Shown here piece by piece: positions 35,221 to 45,128 of a stretch of DNA of 64,000 nt. The notes beneath the pieces are model-generated. The model was not told where the DNA came from, ran no database searches, and saw only the letters and a list, made by a program, of their open reading frames with translations. Source of the DNA: Guyanagaster necrorhizus (Eukaryota; Basidiomycota; Agaricomycetes; Agaricales; Physalacriaceae); assembly GCF_019112545.1 (NCBI RefSeq), contig NW_025064905.1, forward strand, positions 496,784 to 560,783, in the 5' to 3' direction. Both the position numbers and the translations under genes were made by a program. Numbering within the stretch: the first letter of the stretch is position 1; every line of letters begins with the position of its first letter.

Positions 35221-38200
35221 TATTCAAATGTGCAGATAATATAGGTATAGATGTAACTATAGAGATACTATCAGTCTGCTTAGCAGCTGTTTGAGACACA
35301 CCACTAAGTTTTTTGGCCAATTCAGTGGAATTGCTCACTGGTCAGCCCTATCTTTTATCTTCTCTGTCTTTGTTTCCTTCCTGAGTTCTTCATCTTCCTT
35401 CTGCAGTTTGGCAATCTGCACTCTAATGTTTTCTTGAGTATGTTTCTTCTTTGGGCAGTCCCTCAACAGATGTCTCTTCTGGCCACAATTAAAGCATTTT
35501 CTCTCCTTCTTTAGCTAATCTATGTTCATCAGCTTGCTCTGGCTGGTATATATAGTGCCAGTTCCAATCTTCTGCATTTCATATGTGGGATGTTGGAGGA
35601 GATCAAGGTGCTAGTTTTGACAGTGCTGGTCTGATTGCCTGACTTCATATTCTATAGCTGATAAAGCTTGTGATCACTCTGAAGGTTTGCCTGTTTGGCT
35701 TTCTGCCATTGTCATTCCTTATACATTTCAGTAACTCACTCTTTTCATGTATCATATCTCTTTGAGATGTTCATTCTGATGTCTGAGATCATCTTGATGT
35801 AGGAGAGAGATGCTCTGTATTTGAGCATCTCAACTATCCTGCCATTATTGGTGATGTCATCTCAGATCTCAGCAAGTTTGCCAAGTCATTCCAACTCATT
35901 GAAGTATTTGCTGGCAGGTTTATCTCCTATCTTGTACTCCTTCATCTTGGTCTTGTGTACTTTCTGCATGGCTGGGTCAGTGAACTTATTATAAAGGAGT
36001 TGTTTAAACACTGGCCAGAACAGCAGTCAGTAGTGCTGTCTGGTTGTTGATCAGAAGCTGGGGGAAAGCAAAGTCCACCAAAACTTGGCTTTGTCTTTAA
36101 GATAGATGAAGGCAAAAGAGACCTGATAGATATCAAAAGAGAAGTATACCAAGTACACTTCAAAGTATTATTCACAATCAATAAGAAATCAGTCAATATT
36201 ATCTGATGTGCTCTTGAAGAAGCATGGCTTGCAGAGTAAGTTGGGTTTGCAATTGATGATGGTGGCATCTAAGAGTAAGGCCTCTATCAGGTTTGGGTAT
36301 TTATTAAATGGTGGCTGCCACCATTCAGCTGGTGGACTGGAGAACAAGTAAAGTGAATTATTGTCAGCAACTAGGCTGTTTGAGGGAGATGCTTTCTTTT
36401 GCACAATAATTCCATTTTGCATGGTGAATCCAAGTTTCATTTCCTCAGAGTCATCCTTCTCAGAGGCCTTTCTGCTGGGTCTGGCTTTGTCTGATGGTGG
36501 TTGTCTTCCAAGGAGTCAGCTCCTCTTGCTGACTCCAGGGTTTTAGAATCTGGTGGATCAGCTAGTCAGCTAGGGTCAGAATTGAGCAAGCCAGCTAGTG
36601 GAGCTTCAAATTGAGGATGTTAAGTGTGTATATCATGTTCTAATACTTCAAATAGATGGTGCTATATAAATGGCTCATTTTAGTGCAACTGAAGAGGTCC
36701 ACAGCATGAGTTTGATCTTGTACTTGGATTCATATGCTGGGAGCTCCCTTAGTTGATCTTCTGGATGGGTCTTATTGTAAATAAAAATGGCCTGTTCAGT
36801 CATGGCATACTGTAAAATATCTCTTTTTTCAGTGTCATCTATGATGGCATACTCTTTCTCTAGAGACAACATTAGCCAACTAATATCCCTCTATAAAACC
36901 ACTGTCTTCTCCTTATACAGCCTTAAATATTCTTTCTCCCATTCTTATTGTATCTCCTCTTCTAATGCTTCTTTATCCATTTCTTCTCTGGCATATTCCA
37001 TAAATTCTCTCCATTTAAAAGAAATATCCTGCTTTCTCTTCTCATCCTCTCTCTCATTCTTGTCATCTGTCTCTTTCTTGCTGTCCTTGGTGAAAAAGCT
37101 GCTGGGTGAGTCATAGATGGATGAGGTGCATGGTCTGATCATCATGAGAGAGCTGGTCTTCATTCCTATTGCTGAGTCCTGCAATATTGGGGTCAGTCTT
37201 AGGAGGAGACTGCTTGAGGGGTTGGCTAGCACTGATCTCAACATCTCTTCAGTAGCCATCTTGTGCTCTCTGTTCCTCTAATTTGTGCTGATACTGATGA
37301 AAGTTTCAATAAAACCAAGGGTTGAAGAATAATCCTGCAATCCTTCCTCCAAGAAATCACTGGAGACCATAGTCAGGGACATGGATATTGAGAGGGACTT
37401 GTAGTCTATAGACATCAAGGATGGATTCAGAGTTCAAGGGAATGGTATCTGTATCATCAATAGTGAGGTTTCTGGAGAGAGAGAGATAAGTGTCTCTCTG
37501 AGTAGCCTCACTTGAGGTGATAGCTTCTGTGGATCCTGTCCATGGATCAGTGTCTGCTGGTGTGCTGGGCTCTCAAAAGAGAGAGCCTGAAGTTTCAGTT
37601 CAGAGGCCATATCAGATTGGACAGCTGGATCCCCAGGTTGCAGCTTCAAGTTTGTGCTGGTGGTGATGGTACTGCCTGTTGTATCAGGCCTCCTCATACT
37701 CATTTTGAGCCTGGGCCACTGTGTGCTTAGCAGTATCACTGGCTCATTCTGTTTCTTTGATTCATTTGTGTGAGCCCCTGTCAGAGCTAAGCTGAGCATG
37801 AAGCCTTTCTCCTGTATTGACTCAGACATGAAGTCTGATATCTCACCTTTCTGGTGGGTTCTCATCATTCAACCAGAGATCAGTGGCTCTATGACTACCA
37901 TAGTTGGTGTGAACAGAGGGAGCCAGGCTTCCTTCTGGAGTTGCATAGAGGGAGTCATGGCTAGAGTCTAGAGATGCATGTCAGAAGCCTGGAGCCACTT
38001 TAATGGCATCAAGAGAGTCTTTGGCATGGTCTCCAATTTCATGCTCAGGTGGAGTGGTGGAAGGGTCAGAGGACAGTTCAGCATCAAAGAAGTTGTCAGA
38101 GAGATCCTCATCCTTATAGTTCAGGACTGGAGGAAAGAGCACCAGAACCCACAGATTTCTGAACCTAGTGAGCTGAGTGTTACTGTTTCTGCTAGTTATT

Positions 38201-38505
38201 CATTAGAGTCAGAGAGAGTACTAGTGTCTTTCTTCTTCTTCAATGCCCTACAAATCTGAGCCACTAGGCCTAGCTTTGAGTATAGGTCTGAACATGGGCT
38301 GAAAGGAGGCTCAGGGAGAGGTAGAGATATCATAGAGAGGAAGGTCAGGCATAATATTGTATAGGATCTGTTATACTTGCTGGAACACTTGATAGTGCCT
38401 GACTATCCAAGTGGTTACTGATTGTCATCCTTAACAAAGTTGGATGATTGCAAGTAAGCTTAGAAGCATTCTAATGATGAAAGCTAAAAGTTTAAAAAAG
38501 TTGTT
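35221..38505 (-). pseudogene. Ty3 gag, minus strand, right part of the copy split by pogo
   Basis: Reading leftward, the gag N-terminal part lies around 38480-37900, a Lys/Glu-rich region around 36950-37120, the capsid region around 35950-36440, and the zinc knuckle (35455-35496) is an intact CX2CX4HX4C. Gag ends with the conserved cagtgag overlap near 35340. The pol start then runs into the pogo insertion. No 5' LTR is found to the right. Sequence similarity to other gags fades at about 38505. Confidence 0.8.
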
Positions 38506-39828
38506 GGTAAGATCAGGGGTTGTTGTATTTGCATGTCAGATAAAAGAGCAGTCACTGTAAAGTCAAAGCCTTAGAACTTTAGCAAATGAATTGAATCTAT
38601 ATTAAAGATGGAGCCAATCTGAGAGTTCAATTTGATCTGACCAGTAAAATAGACTATGCTTAATTACTCAGAAAGAGCAGCTGTGATTGTGGAAACATGT
38701 ATCTTTGAATAAAAACAATAATATAAGCATGAGGAGCAGTCCAGAAAAGGCTGTTCACAAGCTTTTATTTTAATATATACTCTATTAAGATATAAAGAAT
38801 AGTCATAAGGCAAACTGATCCTTTATTCAAAATCTGGAAATTGTGAAATAGAAGGAGATAACATATGTTCTAGACCAGAAAATAAACTTCAATGGTCTGT
38901 GATATGATGAAATTAGAATGACTGTGAATTTGCTAAGTGATTGAGCAGTAAACTTGAAATAAATCAGCTTGGAAACTCTTACTCATTGAAGCAGAGCCAA
39001 ATATGTCTGAAAGAAATAGTAGATTATTAGAATATTTAGAATTGAATTGATACTCACATGAAATTAAAATGAATGTTATGTTTGACATGAGATATTCGGT
39101 GAGCAAAGATGGAATGGATATTGACATGTGATCGAGTTTGGGACAGGATGGCAAATATGTACAAATAGATAAATCGCTCTTGTATCTGATTCCGACAATG
39201 GCTTTCTGGCAAATCCCACCAGAACCTCGCATGTGCAGTCTTTATTATTTTCAGATAGGAAATGTACTGTTTTTGGGCAAACCTAGCATGGGTTTCTGAT
39301 TATTTTCTGGTTTTTCTTTGGCCAGTAACACATCTTCAGCATTTCTTATTCCCTCTGCGTCTCGAGACCAGACCACGCAATGCCGCAGTCAGCTACATCC
39401 CTCGATGCTTCGAAACCTTCCTCCACGGACATCCATTCTGTACAGGAGTCTCTTTAATGCAGTTTTACTCCCTTGGTAAATTAAGTTCGGGCTTCTCGGC
39501 ATCCCCCTTAAATTCCTCGAACAAAGGTTTTACCCCTTTAGGCCAGGCCTCAGATCTCAAATTGAAAAGCCAATTCTTAAACGAAAAATATATGGTAATC
39601 TGGGATATGAAATTTCTATCTAACTAGGCGATTCACGAATGACGCGTACGACAATTTCCATGCTGGCAATGCTGTCTTGCTCAAAGTCAATGGCAACAGC
39701 TCTCAATATCATGGCCAATGCTTCCAAAGCTAGACATACCAACAATTGTATCGTGCAGTATTTAACTGAGGGTTCTTGGTGCATTAGCTGCCACATCATA
39801 CTGTACCTCAGCGTTTTCTCACTCAAAA
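38506..39828. other. Transition from repeat to unique DNA, no gene recognised
   Basis: 38506-39090 is AT-rich with no CpG and no recognisable element. From about 39092 CpG dinucleotides appear regularly and composition becomes gene-like. Open frames here (for example 39262-39627 on plus) lack any familiar motif. The last 200 bp form the presumed promoter and leader of the gene at 39829. Confidence 0.5.
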
Positions 39829-40758
39829 ATGTCCAACCAGCCCAATTCTGACCCCCCTCCCACCGGAGAAAGCCCCGTTGAAATGCGCAGAGATGACGAG
39901 CCCAGCCAGACGTGGTGGGATGCAAGGGTAGCGATTCCAGTCTTCGGTGCCGACATCTTCCAGGTCTATGACGCATTCACGGCTCCCCGACAGACACTCA
40001 GCATACCATCTGACGTCCATGACAGTATCAACTCAATTGCCCCCTTCCTCCTGAAGTCCATTAATCGGCAAATATGGATGGTCCCAAGCATGGACTACTT
40101 TCCAACCTCCGTATCTCATCTAGACATTGATAATGATGCGACCAAGCCTGACTGCGTCGTCCTGTTTGGAAACTGGCGGGGCGACGGCTTGATAATTCCC
40201 TTTTATCGCTTCATACTCACAGTGAACTGTGGAAGTATTCCGGTTTCTCGTGGTCCATCCCCACCCGGAGAGCTCCCAGTCATCGTCATACATGTAGACC
40301 TCGACATGATATCTCTTTTGAATGTTATCGCCACCATGACGTATTTCTACAACCACGATATGTCGCAGCTCTTTTATGCGGTGCTCGATCATCTATTACC
40401 TGGCTTGGACCCCGTTCTTCCCTTTCCTGGTGGCCAGCGTAAAACCTCCGCCTCTCCAATCATCATTGATGATGGCACCTTGGACATCATCGCCAGGATT
40501 CTTAGCGAACACCTTGATATGCAGGAGCAGCTTGAGTTACTCAAGATCTATATCGAAGGGTTTTACTATATCCAAATTTCGCTCGACATCACCGACTTGG
40601 GCTTCCTGGAGGTGGTCTCTACTGCCCTCGCGATCGTTAACAGAGCTCTCGACTTGAACGAGGTTGATTCGGCCGAATTGGATGACACATTCGGTGTGGA
40701 CGACGAATACCCAGTTGAACTGGATGATGAAGCCGAATTAACTGATACTGTCGCCTAA
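39829..40758 (+). CDS. Uncharacterised acidic protein, 309 aa
   Basis: A single uninterrupted frame with gene-like base composition and CpG content. The start is chosen at the ATG in caaaaATGTCC (A at -3, suitable for eukaryotic initiation). The N-terminal 30 residues are Pro/Ser/Glu-rich. The middle contains hydrophobic, Asp-bearing segments (about residues 145-190) without a convincing membrane span or signal peptide. The C-terminal 40 residues are rich in Asp and Glu. No known domain is recognised, and no introns are evident. The stop TAA at 40756 is followed by an AT-rich trailer. A lineage-restricted basidiomycete protein is the simplest guess, but function is unknown. Confidence 0.7.
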   Translation: MSNQPNSDPPPTGESPVEMRRDDEPSQTWWDARVAIPVFGADIFQVYDAFTAPRQTLSIPSDVHDSINSIAPFLLKSINRQIWMVPSMDYFPTSVSHLDIDNDATKPDCVVLFGNWRGDGLIIPFYRFILTVNCGSIPVSRGPSPPGELPVIVIHVDLDMISLLNVIATMTYFYNHDMSQLFYAVLDHLLPGLDPVLPFPGGQRKTSASPIIIDDGTLDIIARILSEHLDMQEQLELLKIYIEGFYYIQISLDITDLGFLEVVSTALAIVNRALDLNEVDSAELDDTFGVDDEYPVELDDEAELTDTVA

Positions 40759-41156
40759 TAACGAACATATGTTGTTCTTCCTACCATATTTATTTTCCCG
40801 ACACTGTCGTCGACTTTATCTTGTTCCTTCAATAATATTACATGGCATTTACGCACTCGACACGTGCTTTATTCTTATCATTGTTTAGGCTGGTACACAA
40901 CTTCCGTAGTATACAATATACATTGAAAATGCAATAATACTCGCATATCGCAATGAGGGAGAATGCTTAATAGTCGTAATCAATCTATTTGGTCCTGGAC
41001 TTGGTATTTATCTACGTGATACATCTCCGCTGCATCCTCTTAGTCCAAGGACATCGATATCAGAGCCGACCAACTTAACTGAATGGAGCGTCCTTTCTCT
41101 CAGTCTCATGATGTCGCTTCTCTATTAGCATTTTTGTATAGCTAATTATCTACTAC
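40759..41156. other. Intergenic, nothing recognised
   Basis: Mixed composition with CpG retained. No open frame with family resemblance, RNA gene or repeat was seen. Confidence 0.4.
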
Positions 41157-41231
41157 AACTAAGATGGGGTATTAGTTGTTGCCATACCTGTTTTTTGGGA
41201 GGTTCAAATCCCCCTTGAGATCATGTGCATC
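41157..41231 (+). other. Possible tRNA-Gly relic
   Basis: The stretch contains gatggggta and gttgccat, both found in the intact tRNA-Gly at 42513, followed by a T-arm-like gggaggttcaaatccccc. The D arm and 5' acceptor are not formed, so if it is tRNA-derived it is a fragment. The match could be chance. Confidence 0.25.
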
Positions 41232-41561
41232 TTCCTTCAATCCTCTTTTTTTTTTTGGTGGGAGCCATTGCAGAGGCGGTTGTTGTAGAAAAGCAGGAGT
41301 AAATGTGTGGTGGTCATGGGACTGTAAAGCTACGTCGACTCGGACACCTAAGAGCCAGTATGTTCTTCGGTCGGGGATTTGGGTTCTACAAAGAAATGGT
41401 GGCCCCTTTTGTATTAGCTGTAAATCGAAGCATAAACGTACCCAAAACCCCAGGCTATTCGATGAAGGAGGAGATAAGGATATAGAAGCATCAGAACTAG
41501 AAAGCATCGTACGACCCGGAGCCTTCCTGTCCCACCAAATCCATCCCGACTTCTCGGTTGG

Positions 41562-42415
41562 TCACACGTATGTTGAATACGGGATAAGCACATCGAACGC
41601 GGTGCCCTTCAAGTTCATTAGCCAAGGGTTGTCTTTAAATTGAAACGTAAACGCACCAAGGACCAGAACCTGCCCACTGCGAGTATACACAGTTCCTCCT
41701 TCCATCACGCTTGGAGTTGGTATGATGGGTCGGCGACATATACCCTGCTTTTCTGGTATCTGGGTCTGGTCAAATGGTCGCATTTCAGTAGGGTCGTTGG
41801 GACCCGTTCGCGATCACGTCGCCCGCCAGCGCAAGATGAGTTAGATCGCACAGAAACAGAAACAGGTCCATGGCAGCGTCAGGGCTGTCTTGTGCGGGAG
41901 TCCTGGTTTGTTGGTGTACAGGATGAGAGGTGATGTCGGTGTGGGCATCGACCTGGGTGTAAAGCTGTCGCGCACGGTTTACATGCTGGGGTCCATCCCA
42001 GCCAAGGTCCGACAGAAGCAAAAGCCTCCGGGTTGTGTGAATGTTTCGTCAAAAGCATCCTTCCTGATGTCGAGGCCAGAACGTTGGGTCCTGTACCATA
42101 TTGACTTGTGAGCGGGATCGACGCCTGGCCACGGAGCTGGGGAGACTAGATAATTTACTCACGCTATTGCTTTAAAAAAGGTCCCGCGGAAGCAAATCCC
42201 ATCGTCGGGGCCACCTCAATGTGCGCCAGTTGTGAGGGAACGATGGGGAGGATGGGCTTGAACCAAGCGTAAGTATAGAGCTCTAACGCACGGGGGTCAG
42301 TCAATTCGCCAGATAGATAGGTCCCGCGGAAGCAGAAGACTCGATGACGTGTTGGGGCACGAATGATGGGTTGGATTCTATGGAAGCAGCGACGAGGTCT
42401 GTGGTATTTGGAGTG
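41562..42415 (-). CDS. Probable multi-exon gene, product unknown
   Basis: Several minus-strand frames have gene-like composition and read on from one another only with splicing. An open segment at about 42415-42165 contains YLSGELTDPRALELYTYAW. A second at about 42144-41983 reads DPAHKSIWYRTQRSGLDIR and ends at a GTAAAC donor (41982). An 80-nt intron to a CAG acceptor (41903) joins it in frame to an exon ending RPY at 41785. A third segment (41783-41562) reads GQVLVLGAFTFQFKDNPWL. The first junction (GTGAGT at 42162) has no acceptor at a normal distance, and the exon set is incomplete. No domain is recognised. Treat boundaries as approximate. Confidence 0.35.
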
Positions 42416-42512
42416 AGTAATTATCGGGTTAGCAAATAGGGAGAGTTGGAGAGTGTTGGTAAGGGATGGAAGGTAAGAGAAGGTGGTGACGAGGTAGAAC
42501 CCCTTGATGTGT

Positions 42513-42601
42513 GCATCAATGGGGTAGTGGTAACCTGGGTCGTTGCCATTGTGAAAAAAGGGAATATCGACCTGCCGGGGGTTCGATTCCCTCTTAATGC
42601 A
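42513..42601 (+). tRNA. tRNA-Gly (anticodon GCC) with an 18-nt intron
   Basis: The acceptor 5' strand is GCATCAA (42513-42519) and the 3' strand TTAATGC (42594-42600) with discriminator A 42601. One pair is mismatched (C5.A68). The D stem (GGGT/ACCT) and the anticodon stem (GGTCG/CGACC) pair fully. The loop is TTGCCA plus T, with anticodon GCC at 42545-42547. An intron of 18 nt (42549-42566) lies in the canonical place after position 37. The T arm is GGGGG-TTCGATT-CCCTC. The D-stem pair 11-24 is G-C and the A box departs slightly from consensus. A T-run terminator follows. It is probably functional, though the acceptor mismatch leaves some doubt. Confidence 0.8.
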
Positions 42602-42610
42602 TCAGTGTAC

Positions 42611-42628
42611 TTTTCCATTTGTTTTTTC
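42611..42628 (+). terminator. Pol III terminator of tRNA-Gly
   Basis: TTTT at 42611-42614, followed by a longer T6 run at 42622-42627, begins 10 bp after the tRNA 3' end. This is the usual RNA polymerase III stop. Confidence 0.6.
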
Positions 42629-42824
42629 TGTTGGAGGATAAGTACAATTTCTGTTGCTGGCAGTGCTCCACTGTTCAGATACATCTTACAAGGGAATTGT
42701 AGTGGTGTCATATCATTTCTGTATTCATATGTGATAAGTAGTAATAAACAGTGCGAGTGCGAGTGTACAACGAGGATGGAAAGCGAAAACAACAAAGCAA
42801 TATCAACAGGATAAACGCATATAA

Positions 42825-43769
42825 TCACTGATAACCGGGGATTAGCTCGCCCTTCCTGAGATGGAGACGGCCATCAGTCCAACCCGCGGCTGTCAAATAG
42901 ACACCCCACGCGGTATGGATGACTTCCCACAAGCCATCATCATCCACGCCCAACGCTATGACATTCTTCCATAGCCCATGGACGGTCGACAAACCCCCGA
43001 GAAGCTTGTGCTGCGTGAAATCCTTCGCGAGGGACTCTGCGAGGGCGAGGAGCTGTGCGTGGGTCGACGCGGGGAGTTTCGGAGAGGACGAGAGATGGGC
43101 GGTGGTGGGGAAGGGATTGGAATGAAGTGATCCGGGCGGGAGGAGGGGCGCGAGGAGGAGGTCCTGGCGGTGAGTGTACAGGTACTGGCTCAGGAAGGCG
43201 TACGTCCCCGGATCAGGCAGGCAGAAAGGGTGCACGGGGATTTCCGGAGCTGGCGGTGACGCTTGGATGGATGCGGGCAGACGCGGGCAGTGCACTGCGA
43301 GGACGTCGTGGTGGGCTGGGTGGAGCGTCACCTTGGTCGAGTTGGGCGCAAAGACTCCAAGGAAATACGAGGGGCCCTCGGCAGGTGCGTTGGCGGGGAG
43401 AGAGACGGGGAACCTCGCGGGGACGGGTGAGTCTTTGGGCGGGGTGCTCGGTGCGAGGAGGGACAACGTGTAGAAGAGCCGCACGCCGTACTCGGAGATG
43501 ATCTTGTCCCGTGCAAAGAGGGTGGCCGCATCAGGGAGGGCGTACGTCGGTTGGCTCAGCTTGGACGCGAGCTGGACAGTGATCAAGGCCTCCTTGGATG
43601 CGCGATACGTTTTGAGGTCGAGGACTATTTGCCCCGGCTTGGCGACAGCGCGTTTTCGCTTGTGCTGAGGCGCTGAGAGGGCCTTGGCGGCTGCTACGTG
43701 TTTGCTAATAGACGAGGGCCGGCGGACTGGGATGTTTTCAACGTCGGAGGTGTTGCGTTTGTCAATCAT
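42825..43769 (-). CDS. Clp1-like (clampless family) protein, 314 aa
   Basis: A long uninterrupted frame with high GC and abundant CpG. It resembles the basidiomycete Clp1-like family, whose founding members act in clamp-cell formation and dikaryon development downstream of mating-type genes (recognition by general pattern from memory, not a search). Visible features are a basic KRKR patch near the N-terminus (possible nuclear signal), a PSYFLGVF...KVTLHPAHHDVLAVHC segment mid-protein, and a PDPGTYAFLSQYLYTHR segment. The frame extends upstream to ATG 43817, but a TATA-like catataaat overlaps that codon. The ATG at 43769 has A at -3 and lies about 50 bp downstream of the TATA, so it is preferred. 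The C-terminus GYQ ends at TGA 42825-42827, 224 bp from the tRNA-Gly. Confidence 0.6.
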   Translation of the reverse strand: MIDKRNTSDVENIPVRRPSSISKHVAAAKALSAPQHKRKRAVAKPGQIVLDLKTYRASKEALITVQLASKLSQPTYALPDAATLFARDKIISEYGVRLFYTLSLLAPSTPPKDSPVPARFPVSLPANAPAEGPSYFLGVFAPNSTKVTLHPAHHDVLAVHCPRLPASIQASPPAPEIPVHPFCLPDPGTYAFLSQYLYTHRQDLLLAPLLPPGSLHSNPFPTTAHLSSSPKLPASTHAQLLALAESLAKDFTQHKLLGGLSTVHGLWKNVIALGVDDDGLWEVIHTAWGVYLTAAGWTDGRLHLRKGELIPGYQ

Positions 43770-43811
43770 TGTAGAGTGAGGGTTTTTTCTGGGCAATGTA
43801 TCATCGTTCTC

Positions 43812-43823
43812 TCGCATTTATAT
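43812..43823 (-). promoter_or_regulatory. TATA-like box of the Clp1-like gene
   Basis: The minus strand reads catataaatg here, about 45-50 bp upstream of the preferred start codon at 43769. This is the spacing expected for a short leader and argues against using the upstream ATG. Confidence 0.4.
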
Positions 43824-44596
43824 GCTCCGACTGCTCAACCAATTGCGTTCTACACCAATTCAATTTTCTACCATACATGGTGATAATTGGTCTGTTTGGC
43901 ATTGTACGTCTTCCATCACTTTACATACCAAGTAATTTTCAAGCAACAATTTGGGCGGTCCCGTGATGTTTCTATTGTGTTTCCTTGCCTAATTGAACGC
44001 CTCGTTCCATTTTGCTGTCTCTATATGTCCTTCCGTTTGTCTCTACTTTGCCTCCCATGCTGCGTCCAACTGTAATTTCATATCTACAGCTACGCCACGT
44101 CGAGAGCTGCTGGCAGACAATGCATTCAGCTTTCCTTAGATTTACTTCCGCGGAACCTTTTTTTGCGGTGCAGATCCCACAGCCTACTTCCGAAGACATC
44201 GGCCCTTTAACAATCAGTGGGTGCAGGGCGTGTTCAACAGCACCATTGTTCTTATCGGACAGCGAAGTTAGCAGGGAATGGAAGGAGATCGGACAGGTAG
44301 AGGGTACGTGAACCGTCTACCCTCCCTCCGTACTGTTAACCTTGTACTACCTCTTCAATTCCTCCCCCTCACGATTCGCTTCCGCAGAAGCTTTTCCATG
44401 ACGTTCTATTCCAGGTAAACCCTATGCCCAGTTCCGTGTCAATCCGACGCCAGCTCCCAACAAGGACCGTTCGCCAGTCTACTAACAATACGCAAACATG
44501 CGCCGATTCCAGTAGCCATCCTGCTCTGCCAACATGCCCCATTTCCCACTGCCCCGCTTCAGAATCCCGTCCAACGCCCGCCTCTTCCAACCACTA
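43824..44596. other. Intergenic, no gene recognised
   Basis: CpG-containing unique DNA. Several short frames exist on both strands but none shows a familiar motif or a convincing start. It may contain the promoter of the Clp1-like gene and an unannotated spliced gene. Confidence 0.4.
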
Positions 44597-44880
44597 ACAT
44601 TTCAGGGACGCTACTATTTTTCATCCTCGCAAGAACGTCCCGGACTGGCAGTCTCACAAGCTCCCAGCAAGCGAACCGTTCTCATCTTGGGGATCCCGCC
44701 AGAGGAAGCACCAATTGCAATACCCCCCCTCCCCGAACATCGTGCGCTTGCTGACGTTTCAGGAACGCCATGTAGACTATTTTAGGCCTCCCAAGAACGT
44801 CTTTTCTTGATGCAGGAGGGCCTCACGAATATCGTGCGCTTGTCGACGTTTCAGGTATTTTAGGCCTCGCGAGAACGTCC
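44597..44880 (+). repeat. Three spaced direct repeats with TTTCAGG and AAGAACGTC
   Basis: Three related units occur at about 44597-44640, 44753-44801 and 44842-44880. Each begins (ac/gacg)tttcagg and ends (c/g)(a/g)agaacgtc. The second and third also share an upstream extension cgaa(c/t)atcgtgcgcttg. The spacing is unequal and the middles vary by insertion of about 10 bp. The TTTCAGG core looks like a splice acceptor, so duplicated exon starts are one possibility. A regulatory tandem repeat is another. Confidence 0.55.
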
Positions 44881-45128
44881 TTGCCGTGAAGCGCAGACGG
44901 AAGCAGGACGCGCGAGCGAGCTTCTACTATCCTGTCGATATCGCTTTATGATTCCGTCCTCGTCGCATATGTTGTCCGTCCTTGCTTCTATAGATTTAAT
45001 ATATGGATAGTAGAATCAGCACAGTCCTCTCGCGTCCTGAATGTTATGTTATGTTACGTTAACCGGTAAAGTAGGGAGCAGATGACGAACATTGAAAAAA
45101 AAAAACCAACAAGTTGTATTCACAATAA
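44881..45128. other. Intergenic with a short ATGTT microsatellite
   Basis: No gene recognised. 45038-45060 carries atgttatgttatgttacgtt, a pentanucleotide run. The last regular CpG sites of the gene island lie just to the right, at 45134 and 45154. Confidence 0.4.

Noticed and set aside
1..38505. TGA in place of Trp at many positions, suggesting an alternative (mitochondrial-type) genetic code
   Set aside because: TAG and TAA occur at similar positions, sister copies have TGG at the same codons, CpG is depleted, and the gene-island frames use normal codons. Mutation decay explains it.
39262..39627. A 121-codon frame upstream of the 309-aa gene
   Set aside because: No motif, poor start context and AT-rich content typical of a promoter region.
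41176..41643. A 155-codon plus-strand frame with a Cys/Gly-rich start
   Set aside because: It overlaps more protein-like minus-strand segments and begins within a tRNA-like stretch and a poly-T run.
43055..43501. A 148-codon plus-strand frame rich in Gly and Arg
   Set aside because: It is antisense to the Clp1-like gene. A GC-rich coding sequence creates such frames, and no start context or motif supports it.
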